Positions 9,632 through 18,962 of a stretch of DNA of 64,000 nucleotides are shown here, piece after piece. How positions within the stretch are numbered: position 1 is the stretch's first letter; the number at the start of each line of letters is the position of its first letter. The position numbers were made by a program, and so were the translations under genes. Origin of the DNA: Bacteroidales bacterium (GTDB lineage: Bacteria; Bacteroidota; Bacteroidia; Bacteroidales; UBA4417); the NCBI GenBank assembly GCA_016707705.1, contig JADJHD010000006.1, forward strand, positions 1-64,000. The letters are read 5' to 3'. Below the pieces are notes generated by a model. It was not told the origin of the DNA and ran no database searches. It worked only from the letters and a program-made list of their open reading frames with translations.

Positions 9632-9638
9632 ACGTGCT

Positions 9639-11252
9639 TTATTTTACCAGGTCATACGGACCATGTTCAACAACCGGGATTTCTTCGAAGTTCTCCAGAC
9701 TTGGAGGAGACTGTACTTTCCATTCAAGGGTACGACCCTGCCATGGATTGTCAATTTCTTCCTGACTGACCTTTTTGGGCCTCAGCAGATTGACAATTAC
9801 TATCAGCAGACCAACTCCAAGAATCCATGATCCGATTGTGGATATGAAGTTGGGAGTGGCAAACTGCGGCAGGTAATCATAGTAACGTCGCGGCATACCC
9901 ATGATTCCCAGGATAAACATAGGGAAATACAGAGTGTTGAAGCCAATGAAGAGAATAAGCAAACCGATGTTGGCTACTCTCTTATTGTACATCTTACCCC
10001 ACATTTTCGGATACCAGTAATGCAGCGCTGCGAAGAATGCCAGTCCGGCACCTCCGAATACAATGTAATGGAAATGCGCCACAACAAACATTGTATCATG
10101 TACATGAACATCAGTAGCAACACTACCCAGAACCAATCCTGTAAGTCCGCCAATCATGAATACAAACATGAATGCCATGGCCCACCAGAAAGGAGGCTGC
10201 AGGTCGAGGGAACCCTTGTACATGGTCGCTGACCAATTGAATACCTTGATAGCACTGGGAATGGCGACGAGGAAAGTAAGCAGTGAGAATACCAGTCTTG
10301 CTGTTTCACTCATGCCGGAGGTAAACATATGGTGACCCCATACGAGATATCCAACAAATGCGATTGCGAGGCTCGACATGGCAATTGCCTTATATCCAAA
10401 GACCACCCTGCGTGAAAAGGTTGTTACAATCTCTGTAATGGCTCCCATCGCAGGTAAAATCATAATGTAAACAGCAGGATGGGAATAAATCCAGAAAAGA
10501 TGCTGATAAAGGATTGGATCACCACCCTTGGCAGGGTCGAAGAAACCAATCCCCATTATCCTGTCGAAAATCACCATGACAAGGGTGATACCTACAACAG
10601 GAGTAGCGAGAAGCTGAATCCATGAAGTTCCATACATCGCCCAGATAAAGAGTGGCATGCGAAAAAATCCCATTCCCGGGGCACGCATTCTGTGGATGGT
10701 AACGATGAAGTTCAATCCGGTTAAAACTGATGAGAAACCCAGAACAAAGGCACCAAGAACTGAAAGGACAACATTGGTATTGGTCCTTAAGCTGTAGGGT
10801 GCGTAAAAAGTCCAGCCTGTATCGGGAGGACCGTCACCGGTAAACATTCCCAAAAGGATAATACATGCACCGCCGATAAAAAGGTACCAGCTGAACAGGT
10901 TAAGCTTAGGGAATGCAACATCCTTGGCACCAATCATAAGGGGAATGAAAAAATTCCCGAATGAGGCAGCCAGTCCCGGAATAATAAACAGAAAGATCAT
11001 GGTCAGTCCATGAACAGTGAAGAGGGCATTATAGGTTGACGCTTGCATAAGCTGCTGCCCGGGGGCAATCAATTCAAGCTTCATAAAAATGCCCATCACC
11101 ACTCCTGCTAGGAAGAAGAAGGTCTGGGAATACAGATATAGCAAGGCAATGCGCTTATGGTCCGTGGACAAAAGCCATCCTGCCAATCCTCTGTATCTTC
11201 CCTTATACTCCAGGTATGAAGGCATTCGATGGGTAGAGGTGTTTCCGCTCAT
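9639..11252 (-). CDS. coxA: Cytochrome c oxidase subunit I, A2-type heme-copper oxidase
   Basis: This is the 537-residue catalytic subunit that reduces oxygen to water and pumps protons. Predicted heme a ligands are His81 and His395, heme a3 His393 (DTMFVVAHFHYIV), and CuB ligands His258, His307 and His308 (GHHMFTSGM), with the cross-linking Tyr262 in SHPAVY. The D-channel glutamate of A1 enzymes (HPEVY) is absent: the sequence is Y-S-H-P-A-V-Y, and the Tyr256-Ser257 pair is the hallmark of the A2 subfamily. About twelve helices are present. It is preceded by sco and followed by coxC at 7 bp. Confidence 0.97.
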   Translation of the reverse strand: MSGNTSTHRMPSYLEYKGRYRGLAGWLLSTDHKRIALLYLYSQTFFFLAGVVMGIFMKLELIAPGQQLMQASTYNALFTVHGLTMIFLFIIPGLAASFGNFFIPLMIGAKDVAFPKLNLFSWYLFIGGACIILLGMFTGDGPPDTGWTFYAPYSLRTNTNVVLSVLGAFVLGFSSVLTGLNFIVTIHRMRAPGMGFFRMPLFIWAMYGTSWIQLLATPVVGITLVMVIFDRIMGIGFFDPAKGGDPILYQHLFWIYSHPAVYIMILPAMGAITEIVTTFSRRVVFGYKAIAMSSLAIAFVGYLVWGHHMFTSGMSETARLVFSLLTFLVAIPSAIKVFNWSATMYKGSLDLQPPFWWAMAFMFVFMIGGLTGLVLGSVATDVHVHDTMFVVAHFHYIVFGGAGLAFFAALHYWYPKMWGKMYNKRVANIGLLILFIGFNTLYFPMFILGIMGMPRRYYDYLPQFATPNFISTIGSWILGVGLLIVIVNLLRPKKVSQEEIDNPWQGRTLEWKVQSPPSLENFEEIPVVEHGPYDLVK

Positions 11253-11312
11253 AGATTTAAGTGATTGAAATTTTGGTTTTAAGTTAGGTTTGTGTTGAGT
11301 TTATCAGAAGAT

Positions 11313-12146
11313 TCAGACAGTTTCATTGCCTGAAGCTATATCAGATTGCTTGTTTCGCCTTCTTTTATCCTTGTTGGAACGAATCAAAAGATACAATAAC
11401 AAAACAACAGCAAAAAAGATGATAAGAGTTGCAGAAATTTTTGTGATATCAAGGACATATCGTTGACTCCCGGCATCGTATGAGAAACAAAACTTGATAA
11501 CGCTGCTTACAGTGGGAGAGGACTTCCCTTGATTAGCTTCGAGAACAGCCAGCTTGAATTCAAAGGGAAGAAAGGAAATGCCCTTCAGGTATCGGGTGAT
11601 TTTTCCATCAGGACTAAGCAGGATCAGAGCGCCCTCATGCATGAATTCATTTCCGGCACGTTTAAATCCAAAACCGGTGGCCTTTGTTATATTGGCAATG
11701 TTTAAACTATCGGCAGTGCAAAAATTCCAGCCCATACTATCCTCAGGATGCTCCAGCCTTTTCATGTAATTGATCCGCTTTTTAGCTGCGAGATCAGGAC
11801 CTTCAGTTGCGTCAAAGCTTATTGTCACAACCTGATAATCTTTGCCTAGTTGAAGTTCACTGGTATTTATAACTTCAGAGAGCCCGTTCATCAATGGACT
11901 GCATATTCCAGGACAACGGAAGTATACAAAATTGAGAACCGTTGGTTTGTCTACCAGATTCTTCAGATTGAATTCTTTTCCTGTATAGTCTGTTAATACT
12001 ATGTTTGCAGGAATGTACGAGTCGAGCTTTTCGGTGATGCCAACGGTCATTTCCTTTTGTGAATCCGCTAACAGAACCCTTGGCTCCATAAAAAGCAAAA
12101 CTGCCAGCAATGCCGGCAGTGCTAGCCTAAAGGCTAATCTATTCAT
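11313..12146 (-). CDS. SCO1/SenC-family copper chaperone with C-terminal membrane anchor
   Basis: The 277-residue protein has an N-terminal signal sequence (to about residue 28), a thioredoxin-like SCO domain and a C-terminal transmembrane helix (about 238-258) with a basic tail. The copper ligands of SCO proteins are all present: Cys78 and Cys82 in F-R-C-P-G-I-C, and His170 in E-F-M-H-E-G. SCO proteins deliver copper to, or reduce, the CuA site of subunit II. Most SCOs are N-terminally anchored, so the C-terminal anchor is a variant. It lies between actF and coxA, joining the two halves of the respiratory block. Confidence 0.93.
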   Translation of the reverse strand: MNRLAFRLALPALLAVLLFMEPRVLLADSQKEMTVGITEKLDSYIPANIVLTDYTGKEFNLKNLVDKPTVLNFVYFRCPGICSPLMNGLSEVINTSELQLGKDYQVVTISFDATEGPDLAAKKRINYMKRLEHPEDSMGWNFCTADSLNIANITKATGFGFKRAGNEFMHEGALILLSPDGKITRYLKGISFLPFEFKLAVLEANQGKSSPTVSSVIKFCFSYDAGSQRYVLDITKISATLIIFFAVVLLLYLLIRSNKDKRRRNKQSDIASGNETV

Positions 12147-12163
12147 TTATCTCCTCCCAGATT

Positions 12164-13327
12164 TTAATGTACATGGTGTAATTCACTTTCTTCCAGATAT
12201 GGATGATTTTTTGGTATCAATGCTGCTTTTGCCAGCGACCTTCCGACAATAAAGAGGAAAAGTCCGGTGAAGCAAACCAAGGCTCCGATTTCAGTAACTC
12301 CAAAATGAGGAGTAACAGTAATTTCAGGCATTATCAACTCAAATTGTTCTGTCCACATTCCAATAAGCAGGAGTATGGATATATACTTCACTACTTTAAT
12401 ATTCTTGTCTAACTTCTGTGGTAGGAGCAGTACAAACGGAATAAGCCAATTTACTACGAGATTGACAATAAAGAAAATCATCCAGCCATTATTCCAACGT
12501 TTGGAATAGTAAATTGTTTCCTCAGGTAGGTTAGAAAACCAAATCAGCATGAATTGAGCAAAGTAAAGATAGCCCCAAATAATGCTTAATCCAAAAAGAT
12601 AACGCGAAAAATCAAGAAGATGACTTTCATTGAGTTGTTTGAAATATCCTCTTTCATGCAACAGGATAACAACAAGTGCCACCAGTGCAGTACCATGATA
12701 AAAAGCTGAAGCAAATGACTTGAAAGCAAAAATTGTACTGAACCAATGTACTTCCAATGACATTATCCAGTCAAAGGCACCCATTGAATAGGTGAGGGCA
12801 AGCACAAAGATGAATATTTTGGCCCAGAATTCGATTTTTTCAAGATACTGAACGCCTCCAATTTTATCTTCTTCAAGTGAAAGTTTGCGAATCTGGCGTG
12901 AAAGGAAAAACCAGGCAGCAAAAACTACGAAGATTCGAATGAAGAAGAATGGAACATTCAGATAGGGCGCCTTATGAGCTATCAAAGGATCGTGAGCAAC
13001 TGCATCAGCATGTGACCAATGATAGAGATCCTTAACTCCGAAGAACAGCAGTAGCATTATTATTCCTGCAACAGGCAGGTACGACATGATTGCTTCAGGA
13101 ACTCTGCGGAACATTGCCGACCATCCGGATTGGGTAATATACTGCAGGCAGAAAAAGAAGGTAGCACCTACTGTAAGTGAAAGGAAATAATAATTGTTCA
13201 ACAGTATGTTGGCCCAGCCTCTCGGACTGTCGGTAAACAATCCGTAACCGAGGGCTAACACCCCCAGGGCCATCATTCCGATTGCAGCGTAGTTGAATTT
13301 TTTCGAAATCGTCACGTTGGTATCCAT
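12164..13327 (-). CDS. actF: Alternative complex III subunit ActF
   Basis: The 387-residue protein has about ten membrane helices and no redox-cofactor motif. It resembles the ActF/NrfD-like membrane subunit of alternative complex III (motifs FRRVPEAIMSYLP and TYSMGAFDWIMSLE). In characterised complexes ActC and ActF are the two large quinol-side subunits. It follows actE by 12 bp and precedes sco by 17 bp. The identification rests on family resemblance plus its fixed position at the end of the act cluster. Confidence 0.93.
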   Translation of the reverse strand: MDTNVTISKKFNYAAIGMMALGVLALGYGLFTDSPRGWANILLNNYYFLSLTVGATFFFCLQYITQSGWSAMFRRVPEAIMSYLPVAGIIMLLLFFGVKDLYHWSHADAVAHDPLIAHKAPYLNVPFFFIRIFVVFAAWFFLSRQIRKLSLEEDKIGGVQYLEKIEFWAKIFIFVLALTYSMGAFDWIMSLEVHWFSTIFAFKSFASAFYHGTALVALVVILLHERGYFKQLNESHLLDFSRYLFGLSIIWGYLYFAQFMLIWFSNLPEETIYYSKRWNNGWMIFFIVNLVVNWLIPFVLLLPQKLDKNIKVVKYISILLLIGMWTEQFELIMPEITVTPHFGVTEIGALVCFTGLFLFIVGRSLAKAALIPKNHPYLEESELHHVH

Positions 13328-13339
13328 ACCTATGAGTGC

Positions 13340-13903
13340 TTATTGATTCGTTTTCTTTTGCAGTTCATTCTTAACATAAAGGGAAATCAGCCAGCGGTCA
13401 TCAGGTCTGATTTGAGGGCCATGAGCTCCCATGGTGTTGAAACCCATGGTGATGACATGATAAACTTCACCTATTGGGGCAAGAGTCATTCTTTCATTGA
13501 TAAGTGAAGCAGGCTGAATGGCAAACTTACCACTTGTGAACAGATGTCCTTTACCCGAGCCATCAGCACCATGGCAACCATTGCAGAATCTTGTGAATAA
13601 TTCCTTGCCTTTTAACAGGTTCGCAGCTGTTGGTTCGGTTGGACAAACCAAATCCTTCCCTGCCTGCAGTCTTCCTTCAGGAGTTGCCGGATACTGAAAG
13701 GGAATTATACCTCGGGGGATTGTTCCGGCAACCGGAAGCTGATCAGTGATTCCATTGGCAAAAACAGTGTTGGCTGTGTATGTTTCATAGGCAAGCGAAT
13801 GTGCCATGTCAGGGAAATATTCATAGCCTTTCTGATTGCGCGTGCGATCGCAGGAAACCAGGGCAAGTAAGACCAAAGCGGCCGGTATCAGATATTGTTT
13901 CAT
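13340..13903 (-). CDS. actE: Alternative complex III subunit ActE, monoheme cytochrome c lipoprotein
   Basis: The 187-residue protein has a lipoprotein signal with a lipobox (LVSC, Cys18) and one heme c site, CNGCH at residues 107-111, in a class I cytochrome c domain. A likely axial Met lies in TMGFNTMGAHG. ActE is the monoheme subunit that relays electrons from the Act iron-sulfur and heme chain towards the oxidase. It lies between actD and actF with short spacers. Confidence 0.95.
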   Translation of the reverse strand: MKQYLIPAALVLLALVSCDRTRNQKGYEYFPDMAHSLAYETYTANTVFANGITDQLPVAGTIPRGIIPFQYPATPEGRLQAGKDLVCPTEPTAANLLKGKELFTRFCNGCHGADGSGKGHLFTSGKFAIQPASLINERMTLAPIGEVYHVITMGFNTMGAHGPQIRPDDRWLISLYVKNELQKKTNQ

Positions 13904-13955
13904 TTCTTTACAAATAAGCCTTTACGTATTGATATATGCAAGTAGCGTAAATTGA

Positions 13956-14472
13956 TCAGAGTTCTTTGCTGTATACTTCTTCAGCACCACAGTCTTTCAT
14001 CATCCTGTTCAGATCTTCAAATCCTGTTCCGGCTTTCTCACTGTCGAAAACCATCACAAATTTGTCGTCAGTAGCACGAAGATCAGGTAAAACATACTTC
14101 TTGCCGGGGAAAATCTTTGCACGAACCGAGAAGGTAAGCAGACTCAGAATGGTGATGCTCGCAATGGTAAGAACCAAAGTGATGATAATAAAAGAGGGGA
14201 AATGCACTGGTTGGCTTTCCACCATAGTTGATTGGCCAGCTGATTACAGATGTATAATACAGGAAGGCCAGAACTCCAACCACTGCTGAAAACCCGTACA
14301 GGAATGCCACGAAGGTGAACCTCGATTTAATTCCCATGGCTTCTATTACCTCATGCATAGGGTAAGGTGTATAGATCTCATCAATCTCTACCTTCTTCTC
14401 CTTTACCGCTTTTATGCCGGCAAGCAGCTTCTGTTCATCATCAAAAACGCTAACAAAATAGGGTTTGCTCAT
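13956..14472 (-). CDS. actD: Alternative complex III subunit ActD (DUF3341), interrupted by a frameshift
   Basis: The first frame starts at 14472 (MSKPYFVSVFDDEQ) and runs through the first membrane helix to SWPINYGGKP, a conserved DUF3341 stretch. Homology then continues in a second frame with VHFPSFIIITLVLTIASITI, the second helix, and a soluble tail ending at 13956. The 517-bp span is one base over a multiple of three. The break maps to about 14203-14222, around the coding string CCAACCAGTG, with no long homopolymer there. Reassembled, the product is about 171 residues with two helices, as expected of ActD. Its loss would be surprising in an otherwise intact cluster, so sequence error is favoured. 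Confidence 0.9.
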
Positions 14473-14487
14473 GATATATAGCGGGTA

Positions 14488-15861
14488 TTAGTGGTTTCTT
14501 GAATATTTGGTGAGACTCGTTGGCTTGAGCACGCTCTTTACTTCACTGATAGCAATCATTGGGATATAGCGGAAGAAAAGAAGTACGCCTGATACAAAAA
14601 TTCCCAGGGTGCCGATGTAAATGCCGATCTCAACCCATGTCGGACTGTAAACTGTCCAGCTTGAAGGCAGGTAGTCCTTGGCAAGTGAAGTGACAACGAT
14701 GTTGTAGCGCTCGTACCACATACCCAGATTGATTACCAGAGAGATAACAAACAGGGCTGAGATATTGCTCCTGATTTTTTTCGACCACATCAGCTGAGGA
14801 ATCACTGCATTACAGATAATCATAGCCCAGAACATGAACGAATAAGTGCCGGTAATACGATTGTGGAAGAAGGTGAACATTTCATATTCATTACCACCAT
14901 ACCAGGCAATAAATACTTCAGTGGTATAGGCAGTTCCCATAATGAGTGAAATGAATACAAGAATTCGTGCAATTGCATTCAAATGGGAATCAGTAACATA
15001 CTGCTCCAGATTGTAGAATCTTCTGATTACAATCATAAGGGTCATAACCATTGCAAATCCGGAGAAGATAGCTCCAACCACAAAGTAGGGTGGGAATAAG
15101 GTAGCATGCCATCCCGGAATTACTGAACTGGCAAAGTCAGTTGATACGATACTATGCACAGAAACAACGAGAACAGCTGCAATACCTCCGAGGACATAGC
15201 TTAATCCTTCATAGCGCAGCCACTCACGTGAACTTCCGGTCCAGCCGAATGCCAGTAAACCATAAACGGCTTTCTTAACCTTGCTGGTAGCTTTATCACG
15301 GATGGAAGCAAAATCGGGAACCATTCCGAAATACCAGAATGATGCTGAAATCAGAAGATAGGAACTGATAGCAATGAAGTCCCAGAATAGTGGTGAGTTG
15401 AAGTTAACCCAAAGTGATCCACGGGTGTTGGGATAAGGGAAAATGTAGAATGCTAACCAAACCCTTCCCATGTGAATGGCAGGGAAGATGGCGGCGCAGA
15501 TTACTGCAAATACAGTCATTGCTTCTGCTGCCCTGTTGATTGAAGTACGCCATTTCTGACGCAGAATCAGCAGGAATATGGAGAATGCAGTCCCGGCATG
15601 TCCAATACCGATCCACCATACGAAGTTGATGATTTCCCAGCCCCATGCTACAGAATTATTTACTGCCCAGGTGCCCAGTCCATACCTTACCGTATAGTAT
15701 AATGCAACCATGCCCCATGCGGCGGCAAACAAGCTTATTCCCATGGCTACTTTCCACCAGATAGGGGTGGGGTTGTCGATGGGAGCAATGATGTCGCTGG
15801 TAATCTGCCTGTAACTTTTATTTCCCAGGATCAGCGGCCCTCTGACTTCGGCTTTGTACAT
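14488..15861 (-). CDS. actC: Alternative complex III subunit ActC (NrfD-like)
   Basis: The 457-residue polytopic protein has about ten helices of the NrfD/PsrC polysulfide-reductase membrane family. Recognisable stretches include WWKVAMGISLFAAAWG, WWIGIGHAGTAFS and GFAMVMTLMIVIRRFYNLE. It binds quinol and forms the membrane core next to the iron-sulfur protein ActB. It starts 53 bp after actB and is followed by actD at 15 bp. Confidence 0.95.
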   Translation of the reverse strand: MYKAEVRGPLILGNKSYRQITSDIIAPIDNPTPIWWKVAMGISLFAAAWGMVALYYTVRYGLGTWAVNNSVAWGWEIINFVWWIGIGHAGTAFSIFLLILRQKWRTSINRAAEAMTVFAVICAAIFPAIHMGRVWLAFYIFPYPNTRGSLWVNFNSPLFWDFIAISSYLLISASFWYFGMVPDFASIRDKATSKVKKAVYGLLAFGWTGSSREWLRYEGLSYVLGGIAAVLVVSVHSIVSTDFASSVIPGWHATLFPPYFVVGAIFSGFAMVMTLMIVIRRFYNLEQYVTDSHLNAIARILVFISLIMGTAYTTEVFIAWYGGNEYEMFTFFHNRITGTYSFMFWAMIICNAVIPQLMWSKKIRSNISALFVISLVINLGMWYERYNIVVTSLAKDYLPSSWTVYSPTWVEIGIYIGTLGIFVSGVLLFFRYIPMIAISEVKSVLKPTSLTKYSRNH

Positions 15862-15914
15862 AGTTGATAGAGGTTATCGTGTTTACTGATGATGTTCCTT
15901 TTATTCAATAAGTC

Positions 15915-18896
15915 TTATGCTTCTGCTCCGCCTTCACGGTTCCTGACCTTGGTCAGATAGCCAACTGACGGAAGGGTGTGTATCTCTTCAAGAAGATGGT
16001 AATTCCTTTCATTCTTGTAGAGTTTTGAAATCCTGCTTTCCGGATCGTTGAGGTCTCCAAATATGATAGCACCTGAAGGACAAGCCTGAGCGCATGCCGG
16101 AAGAATCTCTCCATCCTGAAGCATTCTGTTTTCAGCTTTGGCAAGGAGTTTCTTCTCCTGAATCCTTTGGACGCAGAATGAGCATTTTTCAACAACACCT
16201 CTTTCACGTACAGTTACATCAGGATTCAGAACCATTCGTCCGAGATCGGAATTCTGGTTGTAATCAAATGCATCATTGGTTGCATAACGGAACCAGTTGA
16301 AGCGGCGAACCTTATAAGGACAGTTGTTGATGCAATACTTGGTACCGATGCAACGGTTGTAAGCCATCTGGTTCAAACCTTCATTACTGTGGTTGGTAGC
16401 TGAAACAGGACAAACATTTTCACATGGGGCATTATCGCAATGCTGACACATGAGAGGCTGGAAGTATACTGATGGATTTTCAGGATCCTCTGAATAATAC
16501 CTGTCGATGCGAATCCAATGCATGATGCGGGTCATTGCAACCTGCTCCTTACCGACTACTGCAACATTGTTTTCTGCCTGACATCCAATAACGCAGGCAC
16601 TGCAACCGGTGCAGGCATTGAGGTCAATTCCCATGCCCCAATGGTGACCTGCGAATTCGTACTCCTTATATAATGTGAAATTGTTTTTTGCAGCTTCTTC
16701 GTGCAATTCGTTTCCTGCAGCTGGTTTCTTCTGCCATTCTTCAAGGGTGGTTTCCCGAACAATCGGGCGACCTTCCATTGAATGATGCATTTGGGTAGTA
16801 GCCAGCTGATAGGTATTGCCGATAGCCCTGAATTCCTTGACAGCCAGGGAGAATGCTCTGAAACCGCCAACAGCCTTCATGTACGGATATACATTTATGC
16901 CAGTGCCATCAGCAACTTTTCCGGTATTTGATCGGCCGTAACCATATGCAATACCTATAGTGCCGTCAGCCTGTCCGGGTTGAACGAATGCAGGTATTTC
17001 CAGTTTTTCGTTCTCAAAGTACAGTACGTCACCGGTAGCAATACCGAGCTTTTCGGCCATTTTTGGCGACATAGCTGCGAAATTATCCCAGCAAACCTTT
17101 GAAATTGGATCCGGCATTTCCATTAACCATGGGTTATTGGAATGTGAACCATTTCCAAGGGCGATATTTTCGTAGAATACCAGTTCGGTATCAGCTGAAA
17201 CAGTTGCAGAACCAGCCTTTACAGCTGCAGTATCAAGAGCAGCAAGGTTAAGGGACGCAAGGCTCCACTCAGGAAGTTGTGGCTCAAAAACGCCATCCTG
17301 AAGTGAATGATTCCAGAAATCATTGAAGCTGCCATATTTGCTTTGCTTTCCAAAGAAATCGGTTTCCCATGTCTTCCTGAGGCTTGTGTAATAATCGGAA
17401 GTGCTTCCTGACCATTTTAGCAAGCTATCCTGTACCTGCCTTGTGTTGAATATATTGCGGATTGTAGGCTGCTGGAGAGTATACATCCCATTCTTGGGTT
17501 CGGCATCATTCCATGATTCAAGGAAATGATGGTCGGGGCATACATAATGGCAAGCCTTGCTGGTTTCATCCTGAGCCGTTGCAAAGGAGACTGCCAGCGG
17601 AATTCTTTTCAGGTTCTGAAGGATTCTTGCGGATTCAGCGTAGGTATATCCCGGATTGGACTGGTAAAACATAACAGCACCAACATTGCCGGCTTCGAGG
17701 TCCTGGACAAAAGTTTCCATTTCCTGATCCATTCCCTGCCTAAGATTTAGGGTGCTGCCCAGATCAAGGGTAGTGCCATAATTGCCAAGCATGAAATTGA
17801 TGGCATGGGTGATTATCTGTAAGGCGGGATCATTGATGCCATTAACAACAAGGGACTTTCCCTTTGCGGCAAGCAATGCAGTGGCCATTTTCTTAACATC
17901 AACTGAAGTCTTTGGTGCAGTGAAGGTTTTGCCTCCATTGGCTGCTGCAATTTCATTGTAGAGATTAAGTATGACTGCAGCCTGCTGACTTGGTTTCACG
18001 GCAAGGCGAACATCTGCATTGGCTCCGGTAAGGCTCATGCATGATTCAACCACGAATAATTTGGAGATATTTTTCTTCTCTTCTGTTAGCCTTCTTGTTG
18101 TTGCCCATCTGCGGCTGAATTCAACCGGTGAAAGCCAGGTGCCAAGGAAATCGGCGCCAAAGGATACCACAACATCAGCATTCTCAAAATGATAATCAGG
18201 AATTACTGCTTGTCCAGCCAGTTCCTGATGGGCTTGCCTGATGGCTGAGGATGAAACCGGATCAAAGGTTACAAGTTTTGTAGTAGGATACTTTGCTGTG
18301 AATTCAGCAATGACTTTCCTGGTGGAAGGACTGATAATGGTTGATGCAAGCAGAACAATCTGTTTGCCTGATGCTGCAACCTCAGTCAGCTTTTTGCCAA
18401 CTTCCAGATCCATCATATTCCAGGTAGTTTCCAGTCCGCCGATCATAGGAGCCTTGAATCGGCCTCCATCATCATAAAGACTTAGAACAGAACCCTGAAC
18501 CCTGGCGCTTGAACCACCATGGTTGAATGAGGAGAGGTCATTTCCATCAACTTTGATAGGACGGCCATCTCTCACCTTTACAAGGATACTGCTGTAATCC
18601 TGACCATCAAAATAAGTGGAGGCATAGTAATTTGCCATTCCAGGGGTTACTTCTTCCGGTTTGTTAAGCATTGGAATTGCCGTATTAACAGGATTTTTGC
18701 AACTGGTAGCAATTGCAACAGTGGCAAAACTGAATCCGGCAAACTTCAGAAAGTTTCGTCTGGAAGAGGGTTTGTCAGCAATTTCCTCATTGATTAACTC
18801 AAGCAATGAACGGGATGCATCCTCATCCATCTTGCCGGGATTCTCAACAGGCAATCCGTTGCGCTCTTCAAGACTTTTCCAGTATTTCTTTTCCAT
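15915..18896 (-). CDS. actB: Alternative complex III iron-sulfur subunit ActB (fused molybdopterin-like and ferredoxin domains)
   Basis: The 993-residue protein starts with a Tat-type segment (SSRRNFLKFAGF) followed by a possible lipobox (ATSC). The N-terminal two-thirds resembles a molybdopterin oxidoreductase that in ActB carries no Mo cofactor; the C-terminal third is a PsrB/HybA-like ferredoxin domain. Visible cluster ligands include CTGCSACVIGC, CQHCDNAPCENVCP, CIGTKYCINNCP, CSFCVQRIQ and CAQACPSG, enough for the usual four clusters. It transfers electrons from the ActC quinol site to ActA hemes on the periplasmic side. Confidence 0.96.
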   Translation of the reverse strand: MEKKYWKSLEERNGLPVENPGKMDEDASRSLLELINEEIADKPSSRRNFLKFAGFSFATVAIATSCKNPVNTAIPMLNKPEEVTPGMANYYASTYFDGQDYSSILVKVRDGRPIKVDGNDLSSFNHGGSSARVQGSVLSLYDDGGRFKAPMIGGLETTWNMMDLEVGKKLTEVAASGKQIVLLASTIISPSTRKVIAEFTAKYPTTKLVTFDPVSSSAIRQAHQELAGQAVIPDYHFENADVVVSFGADFLGTWLSPVEFSRRWATTRRLTEEKKNISKLFVVESCMSLTGANADVRLAVKPSQQAAVILNLYNEIAAANGGKTFTAPKTSVDVKKMATALLAAKGKSLVVNGINDPALQIITHAINFMLGNYGTTLDLGSTLNLRQGMDQEMETFVQDLEAGNVGAVMFYQSNPGYTYAESARILQNLKRIPLAVSFATAQDETSKACHYVCPDHHFLESWNDAEPKNGMYTLQQPTIRNIFNTRQVQDSLLKWSGSTSDYYTSLRKTWETDFFGKQSKYGSFNDFWNHSLQDGVFEPQLPEWSLASLNLAALDTAAVKAGSATVSADTELVFYENIALGNGSHSNNPWLMEMPDPISKVCWDNFAAMSPKMAEKLGIATGDVLYFENEKLEIPAFVQPGQADGTIGIAYGYGRSNTGKVADGTGINVYPYMKAVGGFRAFSLAVKEFRAIGNTYQLATTQMHHSMEGRPIVRETTLEEWQKKPAAGNELHEEAAKNNFTLYKEYEFAGHHWGMGIDLNACTGCSACVIGCQAENNVAVVGKEQVAMTRIMHWIRIDRYYSEDPENPSVYFQPLMCQHCDNAPCENVCPVSATNHSNEGLNQMAYNRCIGTKYCINNCPYKVRRFNWFRYATNDAFDYNQNSDLGRMVLNPDVTVRERGVVEKCSFCVQRIQEKKLLAKAENRMLQDGEILPACAQACPSGAIIFGDLNDPESRISKLYKNERNYHLLEEIHTLPSVGYLTKVRNREGGAEA

Positions 18897-18962
18897 TAGT
18901 ATAAATGGTATAGTTTTAACTTAAGTGATGGGTAATTCCTGACAACATGCCAGGCAAACAAA

